Below, piece by piece: positions 10,507 to 15,946 of a stretch of 15,946 nt of DNA. The stretch is from CAYUST01 sp041908765. Its GTDB lineage: Bacteria; Patescibacteriota; Gracilibacteria; Absconditabacterales; Absconditicoccaceae. The notes beneath the pieces were generated by a model that saw only the letters and a list, made by a program, of their open reading frames with translations, searched no databases and was not told the origin of the DNA. The translations under genes were made by a program, and so were the position numbers. Numbering within the stretch: position 1 is the first letter of the stretch; each line of letters starts with the position of its first letter. The stretch spans positions 1 through 15,946 of the forward strand of contig JAYREU010000007.1 in assembly GCA_041908765.1 (NCBI GenBank), given 5' to 3'.

Positions 10507-13445
<2,939 letters not shown>

Positions 13446-13449
13446 TTGA

Positions 13450-13476
13450 TTCGCTTTCCAAAAAATTGATCTATCA
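13450..13476 (-). other. 5' arm of the 23S processing stem
   Basis: This is the partner of 10477-10503. It lies directly upstream of the mature 23S 5' end and downstream of the candidate promoter at 13514-13541. Confidence 0.85.
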
Positions 13477-13513
13477 ATCTGGTAATGTCCGTCTCCTGCT
13501 AACAGTGCGTGTG

Positions 13514-13541
13514 ACTATAGAAAAGTCGCACACAATTGCAA
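13514..13541 (-). promoter_or_regulatory. Candidate rRNA promoter
   Basis: Read on the minus strand: TTGCAA (13536-13541), a 16-nt spacer, then TATAGT (13514-13519). It would start transcripts about 60 nt before the 23S 5' end. The tRNA genes upstream lie on the same strand, so read-through from them is also possible. Confidence 0.45.
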
Positions 13542-13800
13542 CACAAAATTCAACAAACATACAACTTTCGAAAACTGTGTAATGAAGCTGTATCTTTGTC
13601 ATTTTAACCTCCCCTCTAGGTAAAATCTCACAGAGATAATTATCAAGGAAGGAGATTGTCACTCTTCATCACTTTTGTGAGATGAGAAGAGTGTGGTTTC
13701 TCATCGCTGAGATGACCTATTCGCAGCACTGCGGATAACTCGTAGTAATGTATCACATACATCAAATACAGAGTTTGCTTGAGATGAACAATACATGAAC
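13542..13800 (-). other. Structured non-coding leader between tRNA-Gly and 23S
   Basis: There is no convincing gene in this stretch. It holds several potential hairpins: CACTCTTCATC (13660-13670) with GATGAGAAGAGTG (13681-13693); TCTCA/TGAGA around 13699-13712; CGCAG/CTGCG around 13722-13733; and ATTTTAACCT/AGGTAAAAT at about 13601-13626. A 10-bp palindrome GATAATTATC is at 13635-13644. The density of stems suggests RNA-level control or processing of the rRNA transcript. Confidence 0.5.
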
Positions 13801-13874
13801 AGCGGGCGACGCGACTCGAACGCGCAACCAACAGCTTGGAAGGCTGTGACTCTAGCCAATTGAGTTACGCCCGC
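13801..13874 (-). tRNA. tRNA-Gly (anticodon UCC)
   Basis: All four arms are complete. The acceptor is GCGGGCG/CGCCCGC with discriminator U, the D-arm starts ACTCAATTGG, the anticodon loop is CTTCCAA (anticodon TCC), and the T-loop is TTCGAGT. CCA is not encoded. It reads normal GGN glycine codons. It is not the UCA-anticodon species required to read UGA, which must be elsewhere in the genome. Confidence 0.93.
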
Positions 13875-14209
13875 ATGAATCAAAGTGGCAAAGTTTCAAA
13901 TGTACAAATATTCAAATCATTAGACACATTGTTTTGCTCTTCTCTTTTTGTTTATTTGATTTTTTGTTGTTTTGGTGATTTGATACACGCTCGCATAAAA
14001 CAAAGTTACAAAGAACCAAAGCAACAAATTAGCAAATTAGCCCTACGGGCGATACACGTTGTTTGTTGTTTTGTTTTATGGTTTTGAATATTTGAGTATT
14101 TGTATTTTTGTTTATTTGTGTTTGCCCACGGAAATGGTGAACTAAGAAATAAGAATTGTAATGAAACTCGTGATCGCAATTCTTAATTCATACTTCTTAA
14201 TCAATAGTG
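13875..14209. repeat. CAAA/TTTG-rich spacer, two tandem units
   Basis: There is no gene in these 335 nt. Two successive units each have a CAAA-rich arm (about 13880-13920 and 14000-14037) followed by a TTTG-rich arm (about 13948-13983 and 14058-14122). A small hairpin GCCC-tac-GGGC (14040-14050) sits between the arms of the second unit. The start of the second unit (cgctcgcat then caaag) resembles the tRNA-Gly 5' edge (cgcccgcat then caaag), so it may mark a lost duplicate. At the right end AAGAATTG (about 14151-14158) and CAATTCTT (about 14177-14184) form an inverted repeat. Confidence 0.6.
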
Positions 14210-14283
14210 TGGGCCCGACTGGACTTGAACCAGTGACCCGCCGGTTATGAGCCGGCTGCTCTAACCACCTGAGCTACAGGCCC
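14210..14283 (-). tRNA. tRNA with CAU anticodon, probably tRNA-Ile2
   Basis: The 5' half (GGGCCTGTAGCTCAGGTGG) is that of a tRNA-Ile, and the anticodon arm GGCTCATAACC resembles known tRNA-Ile2 genes, in which C34 is converted to lysidine to read AUA. The anticodon alone would also fit elongator Met. The acceptor GGGCCTG pairs with the 3' strand with one weak position, the discriminator is A, and CCA is not encoded. Ile2 is preferred over Met on the body sequence. Confidence 0.85.
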
Positions 14284-14388
14284 AAATCAAATTACCAAAG
14301 TTGCAAATAGCCAAATAATCAAATCAGCCCTACGGGCAATACCTGATGCTTTGGATATTTGAGTATTTGTTGTTTTGTTTATTTGAAA
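14284..14388. repeat. CAAA/TTTG-rich tRNA spacer
   Basis: CAAAT-type repeats at roughly 7-8 nt spacing (14284-14323) are followed by the hairpin block agccctacgggcaatac and then ATTTG-type repeats (about 14355-14385). The hairpin block is nearly identical to the one at 14038-14054. The two arms are complementary in composition and can fold into a long AT-rich hairpin. Confidence 0.6.
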
Positions 14389-14465
14389 TGGTGGGTGATA
14401 TAGGACTTGAACCTATGACCCCCTGCTTGTAAGGCAGATGCTCTCGCCAACTGAGCTAATCACCC
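14389..14465 (-). tRNA. tRNA-Val (anticodon UAC)
   Basis: The acceptor is GGGTGAT/ATCACCC with discriminator A, the anticodon loop is CTTACAA (anticodon TAC), and the T-loop is TTCAAGT. A CCA follows directly in the DNA (complement of 14389-14391), unlike most tRNAs in this cluster. Confidence 0.93.
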
Positions 14466-14500
14466 ATGTATCAAAGCTACAAACTACAAAGTTGCAGAGC

Positions 14501-14550
14501 GCAAAGCTTTATAGATCTATGTTCTGTTGGTTTTTGTATTTTGGTTTTTG
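14501..14550. repeat. 50-bp direct repeat in tRNA spacer, copy 1
   Basis: It is nearly identical (two differences) to 14689-14738. It begins with two adjacent short palindromes, AAAGCTTT and ATAGATCTAT, and ends in TTTTTG-rich sequence. The copies sit at equivalent places in the Glu-Val and Asp-Glu spacers, so these spacers have duplicated or exchanged sequence. Confidence 0.8.
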
Positions 14551-14568
14551 AAGCTTTGTATTTTGAAT

Positions 14569-14640
14569 TGACCCCACGGGGAATCGAACCCCGGTTGTCG
14601 GGATGAAAACCCGATGTCCTGACCACTAGACGATGAGGCC
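14569..14640 (-). tRNA. tRNA-Glu (anticodon UUC)
   Basis: The acceptor is GGCCTCA/TGGGGTC (two G-U pairs) with discriminator A. The anticodon loop is TTTTCAT (anticodon TTC), and the T-arm is CGGGG-TTCGATT-CCCCG. CCA is not encoded. Confidence 0.92.
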
Positions 14641-14688
14641 ACAAAACAAAGTTGCAAATCATAAAGCCTCAAAGTGCAAAGTTATGCC

Positions 14689-14738
14689 GCAAAGCTTTAT
14701 AGATCTATGTTCTGCTGATTTTTGTATTTTGGTTTTTG
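14689..14738. repeat. 50-bp direct repeat in tRNA spacer, copy 2
   Basis: This is the second copy of 14501-14550, in the spacer between tRNA-Asp and tRNA-Glu. The CAAA-rich arm before it (14641-14690) and the TTTG-rich arm inside it match the spacer plan of the whole cluster. Confidence 0.8.
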
Positions 14739-14759
14739 TAACTTTGTACTTTAGTATAA

Positions 14760-14836
14760 TGGCGGAACGGACGGGGCTCGAACCCGCGACCTCAGCAGTG
14801 ACAGTGCTGCGTTCTAGCCAACTGAACTACCGCTCC
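14760..14836 (-). tRNA. tRNA-Asp (anticodon GUC)
   Basis: The acceptor is GGAGCGG/CCGTTCC with discriminator G and an encoded CCA (complement of 14760-14762). The anticodon loop is CTGTCAC (anticodon GTC), and the T-loop is TTCGAGC. The body closely resembles classic bacterial tRNA-Asp. Confidence 0.93.
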
Positions 14837-14858
14837 ATCCCATTATACATATTATAGT

Positions 14859-14921
14859 AACTAGCCAGCAGTCGGACTTGAACCCAACCTAGTCGGTTTC
14901 ACCGACTTGCTCTGCTAATTG
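14859..14921 (-). pseudogene. Truncated tRNA copy next to tRNA-Thr
   Basis: The 26 bases 14859-14884 are identical to 14938-14963, the 3' end of the neighbouring tRNA-Thr. The similarity returns at the D-arm (14909-14921 against 14990-15002). Between them the anticodon arm is different: stem AGTCG/CGACT with loop GTGAAAC, which would place GAA (Phe) as anticodon. The 5' acceptor strand and half the D-arm are missing, replaced by AT-rich spacer sequence, and the T-loop would be 8 nt. It cannot form a normal tRNA, so it is most likely a broken duplicate. Confidence 0.7.
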
Positions 14922-14941
14922 TGTTTTTGTTTATTTGAACT

Positions 14942-15014
14942 AGCCAGCAGTCGGACTTGAACCGACAACCTACCGCTTACAAGGCGGTTGCTCTGCCAAT
15001 TGAGCTATGCTGGC
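14942..15014 (-). tRNA. tRNA-Thr (anticodon UGU)
   Basis: The acceptor is GCCAGCA/TGCTGGC with discriminator U. The D-arm is GCTCAATTGGCAGAGC, the anticodon loop is CTTGTAA (anticodon TGT), and the T-arm is GTCGG-TTCAAGT-CCGAC. CCA is not encoded. A 3'-half copy lies 79 nt downstream in transcription order. Confidence 0.93.
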
Positions 15015-15068
15015 ACACAAGGGCAAGTCAACCTTACCCTGCATACCTTGAAGTATATCTCAGCAGAG

Positions 15069-15335
15069 TTATTTTGCTTTGTGAGCCATAGCCATCAATC
15101 TAGATTTCTTGCGAGCAGCATTGTTTGGGTGAATGATTTTCGTCTTAGCTGCTTTGTCTATCGCAATACATGCCTGCTTGACCAACGCATCTACCTCTTT
15201 GTCTGTAGGAGTTGTTTCAATCAATTTTTTAGCAGACTTGATAGATTTTTTCATAGCAATCTTGAAGGTCTCATTTCTAGCGTTGAATACCTTACTTCTC
15301 TTGAGTGCTTTCTTAGCAGATGCAATAATTGGCAT
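15069..15335 (-). CDS. rpsT: Ribosomal protein bS20
   Basis: An 88-aa, highly basic, all-helical protein with the S20 start (MPIIASAKKALKRS), the internal TFKIAMKKSIKSAKKL helix, and the conserved C-terminal 'KIIHPNNAARKKSRLM'. It binds 16S rRNA in the body of the small subunit. The length matches the family. ATG 15335 is chosen because residues upstream in the frame are a translation of the neighbouring tRNA-Asn. It contains no glycine at all, so it is one of the few genes here unaffected by the altered code. It is embedded in the tRNA cluster, 32 nt after the 3' end of tRNA-Asn and 54 nt before tRNA-Thr, so it is probably co-transcribed with them. No Shine-Dalgarno sequence. Confidence 0.96.
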   Translation of the reverse strand: MPIIASAKKALKRSKVFNARNETFKIAMKKSIKSAKKLIETTPTDKEVDALVKQACIAIDKAAKTKIIHPNNAARKKSRLMAMAHKAK

Positions 15336-15367
15336 TGATGGGACAAACAAAGGAATAAAAACAAACC

Positions 15368-15440
<73 letters not shown>

Positions 15441-15591
15441 ATGAAAAGTAACAAACGGGGGTCAATATAGCAATGTAACACTCGTTTGCAACGCAAGAAT
15501 AAATTTTATGATAACCAATAGCTATCAATTTCTCTTGTCACATCAACTACACTACTTCTCCTATGTAATTACATAAGCAACAAAGATAATT

Positions 15592-15672
15592 TGCCGAAGG
15601 AGGGACTTGAACCCTCACGCCATAGGCACATGGTTCTAAGCCATGCGTGTCTGCCAATTCCACCACCCCGGC
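15592..15672 (-). tRNA. tRNA-Leu (anticodon UAG)
   Basis: A long-variable-arm tRNA of 81 nt. It starts GCCGGGGTGGTGGAATTGG, the anticodon loop is CTTAGAA (anticodon TAG), a variable arm follows, and the T-arm is GAGGG-TTCAAGT-CCCTC. The acceptor has two G-U pairs and the discriminator is A. CCA is not encoded. Confidence 0.92.
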
Positions 15673-15765
15673 TAAACAAATGAACAAAATAACAAATAGC
15701 CAAATAAACAAAACATAAGGAACAACTTGATTATTTGTATATTTGAAGTTTTGGATATTTGTCAT
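15673..15765. repeat. CAAA/TTTG-rich tRNA spacer
   Basis: CAAAT/CAAAA-type repeats (15676-15716) are followed by ATTTG/TTTTG-type repeats (about 15730-15762), the same plan as the other spacers of the cluster. There is no coding potential. Confidence 0.6.
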
Positions 15766-15838
15766 CTCGGGATCTAGGGATCGAACCTAGGACCTCCAGA
15801 TTCAGAGTCTGGCGCTCTACCAGCTAAGCTAATCCCGA
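15766..15838 (-). tRNA. tRNA-Gln (anticodon CUG)
   Basis: The acceptor is TCGGGAT/ATCCCGA, with the U1-A72 pair typical of glutamine tRNAs, and discriminator G. The anticodon loop is CTCTGAA (anticodon CTG), and the T-arm is CTAGG-TTCGATC-CCTAG. CCA is not encoded. Confidence 0.9.
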
Positions 15839-15874
15839 ATAGATCTCATTCTCTGTAATCTTTTGTGAAAAACA

Positions 15875-15946
15875 TTGCGGGGGATGGAATTGAACCACCG
15901 ACCTTCGGGTTATGAGCCCGACGAGATACCACTTCTCCACCCCGCA
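15875..15946 (-). tRNA. Initiator tRNA-Met (anticodon CAU)
   Basis: The anticodon arm TCGGGCTCATAACCCGA has the three consecutive G-C pairs that mark bacterial initiator tRNAs. GTCGGTGGTTCAATTCCATC forms the T-arm. Its 5' end coincides with the right edge of the window, giving T as nucleotide 1 and a U1-A72 pair instead of the usual C1xA72 mismatch. CCA is not encoded. Confidence 0.9.

Noticed and set aside
13474..13662. A 62-codon minus-strand frame preceded by GGGGAGG
   Set aside because: The Shine-Dalgarno-like sequence is part of a hairpin, the 16S anti-SD here is altered, and the frame overlaps the candidate rRNA promoter and processing stem. The product resembles no protein.
14859..15014. 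Repeated blocks that might suggest a small CRISPR array
   Set aside because: The repeated parts are tRNA 3' ends and D-arms, with only two diverged copies and no regular spacers.

Overview
The window comes from a bacterium that reads UGA as glycine (genetic code 25). It is therefore most likely a member of the Absconditabacteria (SR1) / Gracilibacteria branch of the Patescibacteria (CPR). With the standard code almost every protein gene here looks broken. With UGA = Gly they join into nine clean reading frames with about 36 in-frame UGA codons. Every one of these frames ends in TAA or TAG. The recoded glycines fall where known families need them: a HIT hydrolase, an AbiEii nucleotidyltransferase and a DUF3850 protein. 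I cannot choose between the two phyla without comparing the 16S sequence.

Layout. Bases 1-1528 hold the tail of an unknown gene and an intact AbiEi/AbiEii toxin-antitoxin pair behind a good promoter. Bases 1529-1777 hold a strong nested hairpin and no gene. Bases 1778-5128 (minus) hold two long genes 15 nt apart: a protein with weak GHMP-kinase-like features, then one with an N-terminal histidine-phosphatase-like motif. Across a 220-nt divergent AT-rich gap with a 14-bp palindrome, a 459-aa protein of unknown function runs on the plus strand (5348-6727) to a textbook terminator. A 300-aa unknown protein (6883-7785), a HIT-family hydrolase (7865-8254) and a DUF3850/ASCH-like protein (8271-8531) follow. 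They end at a hairpin that can terminate both strands.

From 8717 to the right edge everything is stable-RNA territory on the minus strand. In transcription order it runs: initiator tRNA-Met, Gln, Leu, Asn, rpsT (ribosomal protein S20), Thr, a broken tRNA copy, Asp, Glu, Val, Ile2-like (CAU), Gly (UCC), a structured 355-nt leader, 23S, 5S, and finally 16S. The order 23S-5S-16S is not the usual 16S-23S-5S. 23S and 16S each have their own flanking processing stem, so the rearrangement appears functional.

Other unusual points. The 16S 3' end carries an altered anti-Shine-Dalgarno core, and none of the gene starts here has a Shine-Dalgarno sequence. The tRNA spacers are built of CAAA-rich and TTTG-rich arms that can fold back on each other. 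The tRNA-Gly(UCA) needed to read UGA is not in this window.
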